A stretch of DNA of 34,000 nt from Thermoleophilia bacterium (GTDB taxonomy: Bacteria; Actinomycetota; Thermoleophilia; Miltoncostaeales; Miltoncostaeaceae): assembly GCA_020438485.1 (NCBI GenBank), contig JAGQUM010000048.1, forward strand, positions 1 to 34,000, given 5' to 3'. Within the stretch, counting starts at the first letter, position 1, and each line of letters begins with the position of its first letter. The notes beneath the pieces are model-generated. The model searched no databases. It was not told the DNA's origin and was given only the letters and a program-made list of their open reading frames with translations. This document shows positions 7,639 through 14,655 of the stretch, piece by piece. Made by a program: the position numbers and the translations under genes.

Positions 7639-7666
7639 GTGTCGCGGTCCGCGGGGGCCGCGACAC
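7639..7666. terminator. Shared terminator hairpin between convergent fliW and omega-like gene
   Basis: GTGTCGCGG (7639-7647) pairs with CCGCGACAC (7658-7666), a perfect 9-bp stem in the 50 bases between the two convergent stop codons. It can serve both strands. Confidence 0.6.
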
Positions 7667-7672
7667 GCGCGC

Positions 7673-8209
7673 TCAGTCGAGCTCATCCTCCTCGTCGGAG
7701 TCGTCGTTGAGCTCCTGCTCCTGAAGGTTCTCGAGGCTGGCCTCGCCCAGGTCCTCGTCCTGCGGGTCGTCGCCCGCCTCCTCCTCGTCGGCGTCGTCCG
7801 CGGCGGCCTCGGCGGCGTCGCCCTCCAGCACCTGCGACAGGGCGGGCGTCAGGTTGGCGTCGTCGTCGGCCACCTCGCCCTCATCGTCGTCGTCCGAGAG
7901 CCCGTCCAGCAGCAGCTCGTCCTCGACCGCGGCGCCCGTGAGCGCCTCGTGGTCCTCGGTGACGCCGTCGGGGTTCCAGCGCACCCGCACCTCGCCGCGG
8001 AGGATCTCGGCCTCCGACAGGGCCACCGGGTCGCGCGTCACCAGCTCGCCGGCCGCGGGCGGCGGAGCGTCCTCCGCGCGCAGCTCGGCCGGGTCGGCGG
8101 TGAGCCACAGCGTGATCTGCCGTGCACGCTTGGACACGGCATGCACCAGCGCGTAGCGCGACCCGTCGACGTGCTCCAGCGCCTCGTCCAGGCGACGTCC
8201 GTACAGCAT
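7673..8209 (-). CDS. RNA polymerase omega-subunit-like protein with long acidic tail
   Basis: A 178-residue protein. Residues 1-36 (LDEALEHVDGSRYALVHAV then SKRARQI) match the conserved N-terminal core of RNA polymerase omega (RpoZ), where the Lys-Arg-Ala-Arg-Gln segment follows a YALV strand. Around residues 58-75, TRDPVALSEAEILRG resembles the second omega motif (PLSIALREI). From about residue 83 on it becomes extremely acidic, with many Asp/Glu and almost no basic residues; ordinary omega is ~70-110 residues without such a tail. It is either the cell's rpoZ or a paralog; only a genome search can tell. It lies antisense between fliW and csrA. The ATG at 8209 has GGGGAGG upstream inside a hairpin arm. 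Confidence 0.6.
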   Translation of the reverse strand: MLYGRRLDEALEHVDGSRYALVHAVSKRARQITLWLTADPAELRAEDAPPPAAGELVTRDPVALSEAEILRGEVRVRWNPDGVTEDHEALTGAAVEDELLLDGLSDDDDEGEVADDDANLTPALSQVLEGDAAEAAADDADEEEAGDDPQDEDLGEASLENLQEQELNDDSDEEDELD

Positions 8210-8210
8210 T

Positions 8211-8229
8211 CAACCTCCCCGGGGGGTTG
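8211..8229 (-). promoter_or_regulatory. Inverted repeat enclosing the omega-like gene's ribosome site
   Basis: CAACCTCCCC (8211-8220) is followed directly by GGGGGGTTG (8221-8229), an inverted repeat next to the start codon at 8209. On the minus strand the Shine-Dalgarno GGGGAGG lies in one arm, so folding would hide it. A similar arrangement precedes the PAS gene. Confidence 0.3.
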
Positions 8230-8315
8230 TGGCAGGTGACCGCGAGACTCGACATACTACCGCAGCAAAGGCCACGGGCCGTCGGGTCCCCCACGGGCGC
8301 AAGGAGGCTTCTCGC

Positions 8316-8555
8316 ATGCTCGTGCTCACGCGCAAGGCGAACCAGAGCATCATGATCGGCGACAGCATCGAGGTGAGCGTGCTGTCGGTTCTCGGGGAGA
8401 AGGTGCGGCTGGGCATCCAGGCCCCGCGCGACGTACCGGTCTTCCGCAAGGAGGTCTTCCTCGAGATCCAGGCCCAGAACGTCGAGGCCGCCGGTTCGAG
8501 CCCCGACGCGCTGAACCAGGCACTGGGACGCGGGGGGGACGCGGCCGAGGGCTGA
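8316..8555 (+). CDS. csrA: Carbon storage regulator CsrA, translational repressor
   Basis: A 79-residue CsrA/RsmA RNA-binding protein. The sequence MLVLTRKANQSIMIGDSIEV, then GEKVRLGIQAPRDVPVFRKEV, is the complete five-strand core. Arg6 and Arg44, the residues that contact GGA in known CsrA proteins, are both present. The C-terminal ~25 residues extend past the core. The start at 8316 has a strong AAGGAGG (8301-8307), which sits in a weak 3-bp AAG/CTT hairpin, so mild autoregulation is possible. In Bacillus CsrA represses flagellin translation and is relieved by FliW. Here it lies 209 bases before fliC. Confidence 0.96.
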   Translation: MLVLTRKANQSIMIGDSIEVSVLSVLGEKVRLGIQAPRDVPVFRKEVFLEIQAQNVEAAGSSPDALNQALGRGGDAAEG

Positions 8556-8606
8556 CTCGGGCGGTGCCGGCGCGCGTCCCGCGGAGGTGGATTTCCTGCC
8601 GGGGGG

Positions 8607-8634
8607 TTAAGCCGTGAGGTGTTGCCGCCGATAT
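8607..8634 (+). promoter_or_regulatory. Sigma-28 promoter of the flagellin gene
   Basis: TTAA (8607-8610), 16 bases, GCCGATAT (8627-8634). It is the closest match to the consensus together with the fliK site, and it precedes the flagellin gene, the classical sigma-28 target. Transcription from here gives a leader of roughly 120-125 bases. Confidence 0.8.
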
Positions 8635-8653
8635 GCAGTGTGAGTTCGCACTT

Positions 8654-8698
8654 CCGGCATGGATGCCGGCGTGGGTGCGGTCCGTTCTCATGGATGAG
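8654..8698 (+). promoter_or_regulatory. Two GGA-tetraloop hairpins in the fliC leader, candidate CsrA sites
   Basis: CCGGCA (8654-8659) pairs with TGCCGG (8664-8669) around TGGA. CTCA (8687-8690) pairs with TGAG (8695-8698) around a second TGGA. Both loops read ATGGATG, close to the CsrA consensus ACARGGAUGU. They lie between promoter and ribosome site, as the upstream site does in the Bacillus hag leader. Confidence 0.65.
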
Positions 8699-8744
8699 GG
8701 TGGGTCGTGGTCGCGGGTGTGGCTCTTTCCATTACCGACCCAAT

Positions 8745-8760
8745 GATTCACGGAGGAATC
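8745..8760 (+). promoter_or_regulatory. Hairpin over the fliC ribosome site, third candidate CsrA site
   Basis: GATT (8745-8748) pairs with AATC (8757-8760), placing CACGGAGG, including the Shine-Dalgarno and an ACGGA motif, in the loop. The fliC ATG is at 8765. CsrA bound here would block translation directly. Confidence 0.5.
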
Positions 8761-8764
8761 TCAC

Positions 8765-9601
8765 ATGGGCCTTAGCATTTACAACAACGTCGACGCGATG
8801 AGCGCGCACCGCCAGGTCAACAACACGAACATGGCGATCAGCCGCTCGATCGAGAAGCTGTCCTCGGGGCTGCGCATCAACCGCGCCGCCGACGACGCTG
8901 CCGGCCTGGCCGTCAGTGAGGAGATGCGTTCCAACATCCGCGGTATGGCTATCGCGCAGCGGAACGCCCTGGATGGTGTGTCGGTCGCTCAGATCGCGGA
9001 CGCCGCCATGAGCTCGACGGGTGACCTTCTGGGTCGCGCGCGTGACCTGGCGGTGCAGGCCACCAACACGACGCTTTCGGCGTCGCAGCGTGGCAACCTG
9101 AACGTTGAGTACCAGCAGGTCATGAAGGAGCTCGACAGCGTCGGTAACACCGTGGACTTCAACGGTGTGAAGCTGTTCAACGGTTCCCTCAGCCAGGCCG
9201 CCTCGGCGATGACGCTGCAGGTGGGCTACAAGGGTGACGCCGCCGGCCAGATCGCGTTCACGCTGATGACCGTGTCCACCACGGGCCTGAGCCTGAACGG
9301 CACTGCGATCAGCAGCGCCGTCTCCGCCGCTTCGGCGATCGCGTCGCTGGACGCCGCGATCCAGAAGAACACGACGGAGCGCGCCAAGGTCGGTGCCCTG
9401 CAGAACCGCCTGGAGAAGGTCATCGACCGTCTGGGCATCATGTCCGAGAACACCACCGCTGCCGAGTCGCGCGTGCGCGACGCGGACATGGCGAAGGAGA
9501 TGATCGCCTTCTCCAAGTTCCAGATCCTGCAGCAGTCGGGCATGTCCATGCTTGCGCAGGCCAACCAGGCCCCGCAGTCGGTTCTGTCGCTGCTGCGCTA
9601 G
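8765..9601 (+). CDS. fliC: Flagellin, filament subunit
   Basis: A 278-residue flagellin, the short form with conserved D0/D1 arms and little surface-exposed middle. The N-terminal arm shows SIEKLSSGLRINRAADDAAG and MRSNIRGMAIAQRN. The C-terminal arm shows GALQNRLEKVIDRLGIMSEN, ESRVRDADMAKEM and the terminal QANQAPQSVLSLLR. The middle (~150-200) is Ala/Ser/Thr-rich, offering sites for O-glycosylation by the neighbouring enzymes. Third-codon T (ggt, gct, gtt) is more common than in neighbouring genes, consistent with high expression. The ATG at 8765 has a strong CGGAGGA. It has its own sigma-28 promoter and a long leader with GGA hairpins. Confidence 0.97.
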   Translation: MGLSIYNNVDAMSAHRQVNNTNMAISRSIEKLSSGLRINRAADDAAGLAVSEEMRSNIRGMAIAQRNALDGVSVAQIADAAMSSTGDLLGRARDLAVQATNTTLSASQRGNLNVEYQQVMKELDSVGNTVDFNGVKLFNGSLSQAASAMTLQVGYKGDAAGQIAFTLMTVSTTGLSLNGTAISSAVSAASAIASLDAAIQKNTTERAKVGALQNRLEKVIDRLGIMSENTTAAESRVRDADMAKEMIAFSKFQILQQSGMSMLAQANQAPQSVLSLLR

Positions 9602-9650
9602 CACGCACATTCTCCCCCGGCCTGAGCCCGGGAGAGCACAAGCGGCACAC

Positions 9651-9676
9651 GGTGGGGTCCCCCAGGGGACCCCACC
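9651..9676 (+). terminator. Strong terminator hairpin after fliC
   Basis: GGTGGGGTCCCC (9651-9662) pairs with GGGGACCCCACC (9665-9676), a near-perfect 11-12 bp stem. A weaker hairpin TCTCCC (9611-9616)/GGGAGA (9630-9635) precedes it. No T-run follows. Confidence 0.7.
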
Positions 9677-10080
9677 AGCCCTTAACGCCCGTGTCCGGCC
9701 GCCCGGGCGGCCCGTTCGGCCGACATCCGCCGGTGCCCGCGCCTCCTCGGAGAGGGACCGTCCCCACGCGTGCGGCCGGGCGCCCGGCGCCGCCGGGTGC
9801 CCCGGGAGGTACGCCCGCCGGCCCTTGGCGGGAGGACGCCGCCCGGGTGGTCCCGGCGAGGCACCCCCGCGGCGCGACGACACCGGCACGCTCGTGCGGC
9901 CCGGCCAAGCGGTCGTGGAACGGCGCCCGCGGGGCCGGGCGCGGCGGGGGCGGGGCGGGGACGTCCGCGGCGCCCGGGTTTCCGGGTGAGCGGACGGCCC
10001 GGCGGCGCCGGGGGAGCCGGTGCGGCCCCCAACCACGAAGGGGGCGCCCGCGCGTCGCGCGGACACCCCCATCGGGTCCT
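9677..10080. other. Gene-free GC-rich stretch with a G-quadruplex motif
   Basis: About 400 bases between the fliC terminator and the terminator of the PAS gene. I see no recognisable gene on either strand. At 9937-9960 four G-runs (3, 5, 4, 4) are separated by loops of 6, 1 and 1 bases, a canonical G-quadruplex pattern on the plus strand. Confidence 0.4.
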
Positions 10081-10084
10081 GGAT

Positions 10085-10110
10085 GCGGGGGACGACCCCC
10101 GCGGGTCGTC
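10085..10110 (-). terminator. Terminator hairpins after the PAS gene
   Basis: GCGGGGG (10085-10091) pairs with CCCCCGC (10096-10102). An alternative fold pairs GACGACCC (10091-10098) with GGGTCGTC (10103-10110), ending exactly at the stop codon of the minus-strand gene. Confidence 0.55.
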
Positions 10111-11472
10111 CTACGCGGCGACGGGCTCCACGGACTCGCAGCCGTCGATGCACTCACGCACGCCGGAGACGCAGGCGACGAGCTCCGCGACGTTGTAGTC
10201 CTGGCGTGAGCAGCGGTCCACGGCGTCGCGCAGGCTGGTGACCTGCTGGGCGCCCTCATCGAGTTGGACCTTCACGTCGTCGAGCAGCACGCGGAAGCCG
10301 GCTGCGTCCCGCACGCCGGCCACTTCGATGCGGCCGCACATGTGGAGGGCGCCGAGCGCCTCCAGCGTGGCGTGCACGTCGTCGACGACGCCCGAGACGC
10401 CCGCGATGTGGTGCTGGACATCCGCCGACGAGCGGGCGATGTCGCCGGCGCCCTGGTCGACGCAGTACAGCAGGTCGCCGAGCGCCGCCACGGACGAATC
10501 GGCCGCCTGGCCGGCCTGGTCAACGGCGAACGCGCGCGCCATGTCCACCTGGGCCTTCGCGATCGAGATGCGCAGCGCCAGGGCGCCCAGGGCGGAGATC
10601 GCCGGGCGCAGGCTCTCGTCGAGCCGCCCCACGAGCTGGGAGATGTCGTGCGCGGCGTGGGTCATGCGGTCCGCCACGATCGACAGCGTCGCGCCGTCGG
10701 CGCTGAGGCGGGCGGCGGCCACGAGGCCGTTCACGGCGTTGAGGCGCACGTCCTCGGCGAGACGGCGCACCGTGCCGGCGGAGGCGCCGAGGACGCGGCT
10801 GCTCTCCTGGAGCTCCCCCACCTGGCGGAACAGGTCGTCGAGGCACTCCGTGGTGCGGTCGAGCGCCGCGATGGCCCGGTCGTGGCTGCCCATGGAGCCG
10901 GTGCTGCGCTGCCGTCCGAGCTGGCTCTCGCGGGACACGATCTCGGCGGGGAGGATGAACTGCTCGAACGCGTCGTAGCTCTCGTAGCCGGCCTCGGCCA
11001 GCAGGGCCAGGAGCTTCTCTGCGCCGGCCGCCGCGACCTCGCGGTTCGGCATGCCCTGCTCCTCGAGCTCCTGCTCGTAGGCGCGCACCTCGGCGTAGAG
11101 GGCGACGACCGTGTCAAGGGTCTCCGTGCTGGGCTTGAGGCGCACCGACAGGAACCCGTCACGGGTCGGCTCGGCGGCCGACATGACCCAGTAGAAGCAG
11201 CCGTCGGCCGTCATGTTCTTGACGTACGCGGCGATGGGGCGGTCGGCCTTCAGGCGCTCCCAGAGCAGGTGGAAGGTGCCGCGGGGCATGTCGGGGTGGC
11301 GCACGATGTTGTGGGCCGATCCGATGATCTCGTCGCGGGAGTAGCCGCTGACGCGTACGAACACGTCGTTGCCACCGCGGATGCGGCCGCCCGTGTCGGT
11401 GGTGGAGAAGAACAGCTCGTCGAGGGCGAACGGCGCCTCGCGGTTGGTTGGGGTGGCGCGGGAGCTTGGCAT
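10111..11472 (-). CDS. Aer-like PAS sensor with a divergent chemoreceptor-type helical domain
   Basis: A 453-residue cytoplasmic protein. Residues ~18-110 are a PAS domain of the Aer type: FFSTTDTGGRIRGGNDVFV, then VSGYSRDEIIG, HNIVRHPDMP and CFYWVMSAAEP match the FAD-binding PAS of aerotaxis receptors. Residues ~180-453 are long helices. One stretch, RLAEDVRLNAVNGLVAAARL, followed by LSIVADRM, resembles the conserved tip of methyl-accepting proteins (NLLALNAAIEAAR...FAVVA), but with changed residues. No membrane segment is visible. It probably senses redox or oxygen and feeds the chemotaxis pathway, but the changed tip leaves CheA/CheW coupling open. ATG at 11472 with CGGAGG inside a hairpin stem. 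Confidence 0.75.
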   Translation of the reverse strand: MPSSRATPTNREAPFALDELFFSTTDTGGRIRGGNDVFVRVSGYSRDEIIGSAHNIVRHPDMPRGTFHLLWERLKADRPIAAYVKNMTADGCFYWVMSAAEPTRDGFLSVRLKPSTETLDTVVALYAEVRAYEQELEEQGMPNREVAAAGAEKLLALLAEAGYESYDAFEQFILPAEIVSRESQLGRQRSTGSMGSHDRAIAALDRTTECLDDLFRQVGELQESSRVLGASAGTVRRLAEDVRLNAVNGLVAAARLSADGATLSIVADRMTHAAHDISQLVGRLDESLRPAISALGALALRISIAKAQVDMARAFAVDQAGQAADSSVAALGDLLYCVDQGAGDIARSSADVQHHIAGVSGVVDDVHATLEALGALHMCGRIEVAGVRDAAGFRVLLDDVKVQLDEGAQQVTSLRDAVDRCSRQDYNVAELVACVSGVRECIDGCESVEPVAA

Positions 11473-11480
11473 GGGTTCAA

Positions 11481-11495
11481 CCTCCGTTGCGGAGG
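11481..11495 (-). promoter_or_regulatory. Hairpin that hides the PAS gene's ribosome site
   Basis: CCTCCG (11481-11486) and CGGAGG (11490-11495) form a perfect 6-bp stem with a 3-base loop. Read on the minus strand, one arm supplies the Shine-Dalgarno CGGAGG just before the ATG at 11472. The site is in the stem, unlike the CsrA-type hairpins where it is in the loop. Confidence 0.4.
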
Positions 11496-11532
11496 GGCGA
11501 TACTTGAGTGACGGTGGGGTGGGGGCGAGGAT

Positions 11533-13395
11533 TCACCCGCGTCCCAGGTCCGGTCGGCGCATGACCAGCCGCATCCGCTCGATGCCGAGCTCTTCGCGCA
11601 GCTCGCCCGTGGGGACCTCGAGGACGGCCAGCGCCGTCATCCACTCCGCCACCTGGCCGCGGTCGAACGGGCCCGGGACGCGGACCGTCCGGTCGATGTA
11701 GAGCCCGCCGTCGGCGGCGTACGTGCGCAGGTCACGGTGGGCGAAGAACGCCACGGGGTGGTGGGCGTGGGCGCCCCCCTCGTCCGACCACTCGTCGTGT
11801 TCCAGGAGCCCGAGCAGGGTGGGGGCGTACAGAACGTTCTCGACGCTCGCGAGCACCGCGCCGCCCGGGCGGACGATCTCCCGCGCGGCGCGCAGGACCT
11901 CGCCGGGGTGAAGCGCGTGCCGCAGCGCGGTGCCCAGCACGACGGCGTCGTACTGGTCGCCGCCAAGGGACCCGAACGCGGCACGCATGTCGGCGTCGGC
12001 GACCACGTCGCCGGTCTCGCCGAGCATGGAGTCGACGCGGGCCACCCGGCCCTCGGAACCGTCGAGCAGGTCCAGGAGCTCCCGGTCCACCTGCGTGCCC
12101 CGGCGGGGGGCGGGGCGCGGCCGGGGCTCCTCGGCGGAGGGCACCGCGCTGACGAAGAAGCGGGTTCCGCTGAGACGTTGGAAGACCATCTCCTCGTTGC
12201 CGACGATGCGGGTGAACTCGCGCAGCATCCCCGGGTCGACCGCGCGCACGTCGTAGCCGGTAAGGCCCATGCCCACCGGCGTGAGGGCGCAGCGGCGGAG
12301 TGCCTCGAACATGCCGCGCAGCGTGAACAGGTGATGCGGCGCGCTCGTCCCCGATTCGGCCACCAGCTCCGGGGCGTACGCCCGGGCCATCAGCCTGACC
12401 TGCACGATCGGCATCGCGCCGGGGTTGGGGACGGAGAACACCAGCGCGCCGCCGGGGCTCAACATGCCGCGTGCGGCCATGAGGGTCGCATCGGGGTTCG
12501 TGGTCGCCTCGAGCGCCTCGGCCATGACGACCGTGTCGTAGAGCTCTTCGTCGGCGACGTCGTCGAGGGTCTCCACGGAGTCGACGAGGGCGGCGGGGCG
12601 GTCGGCGGTCAGTGCGTCCCGGCGGCCGCAGCCGTCGGGCCCCACGTCGAGGATCCGCCGTGCGTCGGCCGGCACCAGGGCCGCGAGCGGGGGCGATAGC
12701 AGCGCGCGGCGGGCCATGAGCTCGTCGTCGCTCAGCGTCCCCGGGCCGGCAACGGTGTTCCACTTGGCGCGGAACGCCGCGTCCGCGCGGCTGTACGACT
12801 GCCCGTCGTCGACGGCGCGGTCCTCCCCGGTGCGGTCGTGGGCGTGGAAGACGGGCAGGTCGACGGCGACCACGCGCCGGCCGGCAGCGCGGGCCTGGCG
12901 GCACAGGTCGGCGTCATAGCCGTCGAAGCCCGAGAACCACTCGTCGTCGAAGCGCAGCGTCCGGAACGCCCACGGCGACAGCACCATGATGAGGCCGTCC
13001 ACCGCGTCGACGTCGCCGCCCGCGGGCCGGGGGCCCGTGACGCCGCGCGATTCGGCGACCCAGCCCCTGATCTCGCCCTCCCACCAGGCGATGCCGCGGG
13101 CGCCGACGCCCCCGACCGCGCCCACGATGCCGACGTCGGGGTCGGCGAGCTCCCGGCGCACGATGTCGGCGAACGCGGCGTCCGTGATCTCGGTGTCCTC
13201 GTGCAGCAGCACGAGGGCCTCCAGGTCGGCCCAGTCGCGTACGGCGTCGAGGACCTCGTTGTATGCCTCGAAGATCGAGCGGTTCGAGGAGGTCTCGATG
13301 ACTCGGTCATCGGGGGCCATCACGCGCTGAAGCCCGGGCAGGCAGATGCGGTCGAACTTGCCCCGGTCGGCGATGCAGGCGGCGTAGGCGATCAA
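11533..13395 (-). CDS. Glycosyltransferase fused to two methyltransferase-like modules
   Basis: A 620-residue protein, probably for flagellin glycan synthesis. Residues 1-~215 look like a GT2-related domain (StrF/Glyco_tranf_2_5 type): SSNRSIFEAYNEVLD, LVLLHEDTEI with the acidic metal site, VGAVGGVGARG, IAWWEGEIRGW and a FDGYDADLC block. Residues ~235-400 form a SAM methyltransferase-like domain (RILDVGPDGCG at 248-257, then LSPGGALVFSVPNPG). Residues ~410-610 form a second, weaker one with no clear motif I but RPGGAVLASVENV and LLEHDEWSDE. That last module resembles the C-terminal half of the 14656 gene. The start is a TTG at 13395 with GAGGAG upstream; it lies 16 bases after the double glycosyltransferase gene, so they form an operon. 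Confidence 0.7.
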   Translation of the reverse strand: MIAYAACIADRGKFDRICLPGLQRVMAPDDRVIETSSNRSIFEAYNEVLDAVRDWADLEALVLLHEDTEITDAAFADIVRRELADPDVGIVGAVGGVGARGIAWWEGEIRGWVAESRGVTGPRPAGGDVDAVDGLIMVLSPWAFRTLRFDDEWFSGFDGYDADLCRQARAAGRRVVAVDLPVFHAHDRTGEDRAVDDGQSYSRADAAFRAKWNTVAGPGTLSDDELMARRALLSPPLAALVPADARRILDVGPDGCGRRDALTADRPAALVDSVETLDDVADEELYDTVVMAEALEATTNPDATLMAARGMLSPGGALVFSVPNPGAMPIVQVRLMARAYAPELVAESGTSAPHHLFTLRGMFEALRRCALTPVGMGLTGYDVRAVDPGMLREFTRIVGNEEMVFQRLSGTRFFVSAVPSAEEPRPRPAPRRGTQVDRELLDLLDGSEGRVARVDSMLGETGDVVADADMRAAFGSLGGDQYDAVVLGTALRHALHPGEVLRAAREIVRPGGAVLASVENVLYAPTLLGLLEHDEWSDEGGAHAHHPVAFFAHRDLRTYAADGGLYIDRTVRVPGPFDRGQVAEWMTALAVLEVPTGELREELGIERMRLVMRRPDLGRG

Positions 13396-13411
13396 CGTCG
13401 TCTCTCCTCGG

Positions 13412-14566
13412 TTACGCCGCGGCGCCGTGGCGGCGCTCGAACGCGGCCTGATCGCGCTGCACCTGCCGCGCGATCCAGCGGTGCAGGGCGGGATCCTCGG
13501 TTTGCACGGTCTGCGACAGCCCGTGGCGCACGTGCGCGTCGCGCACGAGGCGGGGTGGGTTGCCCGCGGCGCGCAGGCGGAACAGCAGGTCGGTGTCCTG
13601 GTACCAGACCACCATCTCGGGGTCGAAGAACTCCCCCGGCGCGATGGCGTGGCGCGTCAGGGTGTCGCGCCCCATGGCGAAGCACCACGCGGCGAAGTCC
13701 TCGCGCATCACCCCGTCCACGGTCATGGGGAACGCGACGGCCGCGCCGTCGTCGACGGCGGCCGCGAGCGGCGGCCACCAGCCGGGCAGCACCTCGACGT
13801 CGTCGTTGCACACCACCATGTAGCGGCCGCGGGCGGCGCGAAGGCCGGCATTGACCGGCGCCGTGAAGCCCTGGGGGGGCGCGCCGTTGTCGACGACGAT
13901 GATCTCGTGCGGCGCGTCCGTGTGGGCCTGGATGGCGGCCACGCAGCCCCGCAGGCGGTCGCCCGCCGCGTCCAGGGTCGGGATGACGATGGACAGCTCC
14001 GGGGAGCCGCCGTAGGGGTGGCCCCCCCGGGCGGCCGTGACGCGTGACCCGACGGGGCGGGTGCGGGCCGCCGGCCGCGACACGACCCGCCCGCGCCCGG
14101 CCAGGCCGGCGCAGATCGCGGCGACCACGAGGCCGTCGGGCACCGCGGGCACGTGGTCCAGGTCCCCCGCGCGCCACGCGATCGATCCGGAGGCCACCGG
14201 CGCCATGTCGGGCTCGACGTCGGTGACGCCCGTGGTGGCCGCCACCCCGTCGGTGAGCCCGCCCGTGAGCGCGGCGAGCCAGCCCGCGTCCACCTGCGCC
14301 ATGCCGGTGAGCAGCACGACGGTGTCGTCGCCGCCAGCCGGGTCGCCGCCACGCAGGCCGTCGTTGACGGCCTCCCAGAGGTGGCCGCGCGGGCGGCGGA
14401 CCACCGTGACGTCGCCCTCGAGGACGCGCAGCAGCGGGCCGAGGTCGGCGCCGCCGTTGTCGACGACGACCACGTCGTGGGCGGGGGAGTCGGGAAGCGC
14501 GGCGAGCGATTCGACGCACGCGCGGGCCTGCGAGAGGCCGGTGGAGAGGGGGAGGATGATTCTCAT
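13412..14566 (-). CDS. Double GT2 glycosyltransferase
   Basis: A 384-residue protein of two tandem GT2-fold modules. The C-terminal module (residues ~190-384) is complete: LSIVIPTLDAAGDRL, EIIVVDNGAPPQG, then MVVCNDDVEVLPGWW with the metal-binding NDD at 254-256, and a WYQDTDLLFRLRAAG acceptor-side motif. The N-terminal module (1-~180) repeats the pattern (DVVVVDNGG, then LWEAVNDGLRGG) but has LLTGMAQVDAGWL where the acidic motif should be, so it is probably inactive. Likely role is transfer of sugars to flagellin, inferred from position. The ATG at 14566 (MRIILPLSTG) is preferred over the upstream frame to 14677; it lies only 10 bases after a sigma-28 type -10, so the mRNA is probably leaderless. 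Confidence 0.75.
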   Translation of the reverse strand: MRIILPLSTGLSQARACVESLAALPDSPAHDVVVVDNGGADLGPLLRVLEGDVTVVRRPRGHLWEAVNDGLRGGDPAGGDDTVVLLTGMAQVDAGWLAALTGGLTDGVAATTGVTDVEPDMAPVASGSIAWRAGDLDHVPAVPDGLVVAAICAGLAGRGRVVSRPAARTRPVGSRVTAARGGHPYGGSPELSIVIPTLDAAGDRLRGCVAAIQAHTDAPHEIIVVDNGAPPQGFTAPVNAGLRAARGRYMVVCNDDVEVLPGWWPPLAAAVDDGAAVAFPMTVDGVMREDFAAWCFAMGRDTLTRHAIAPGEFFDPEMVVWYQDTDLLFRLRAAGNPPRLVRDAHVRHGLSQTVQTEDPALHRWIARQVQRDQAAFERRHGAAA

Positions 14567-14576
14567 GACGCCGCCC

Positions 14577-14603
14577 ATATCGGCCCGCCGGTCCCCGTCT
14601 TGA
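14577..14603 (-). promoter_or_regulatory. Sigma-28 promoter for the minus-strand glycosyltransferase operon
   Basis: On the minus strand: TCAA (14603-14600), 15 bases, GCCGATAT (14584-14577). Ten bases separate it from the ATG at 14566, leaving almost no leader. It is divergent from the next promoter, only 19 bases away. Confidence 0.65.
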
Positions 14604-14621
14604 CCCGCGGGGCCGCGTCGG

Positions 14622-14648
14622 TCAAGTCCTCGCGCCCGCCTCCGATAA
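14622..14648 (+). promoter_or_regulatory. Sigma-28 promoter for the methyltransferase gene
   Basis: TCAA (14622-14625), 15 bases, TCCGATAA (14641-14648). The GTG start is at 14656, seven bases later, so a transcript starting at the usual distance would begin at or very near the start codon. Confidence 0.65.
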
Positions 14649-14655
14649 GGGCGGC

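Noticed and set aside
11477-11503. Sigma-28-like match on the plus strand (TCAA, 15 bases, GGCGATAC)
   Set aside because: It would read antisense into the minus-strand operon and overlaps the hairpin at the PAS gene start. The -10 has a mismatch at a conserved base. No gene follows on this strand.
12693-12700. GGGCGATAG resembling a sigma-28 -10
   Set aside because: It lies inside a minus-strand coding region with no proper -35 and no gene after it.
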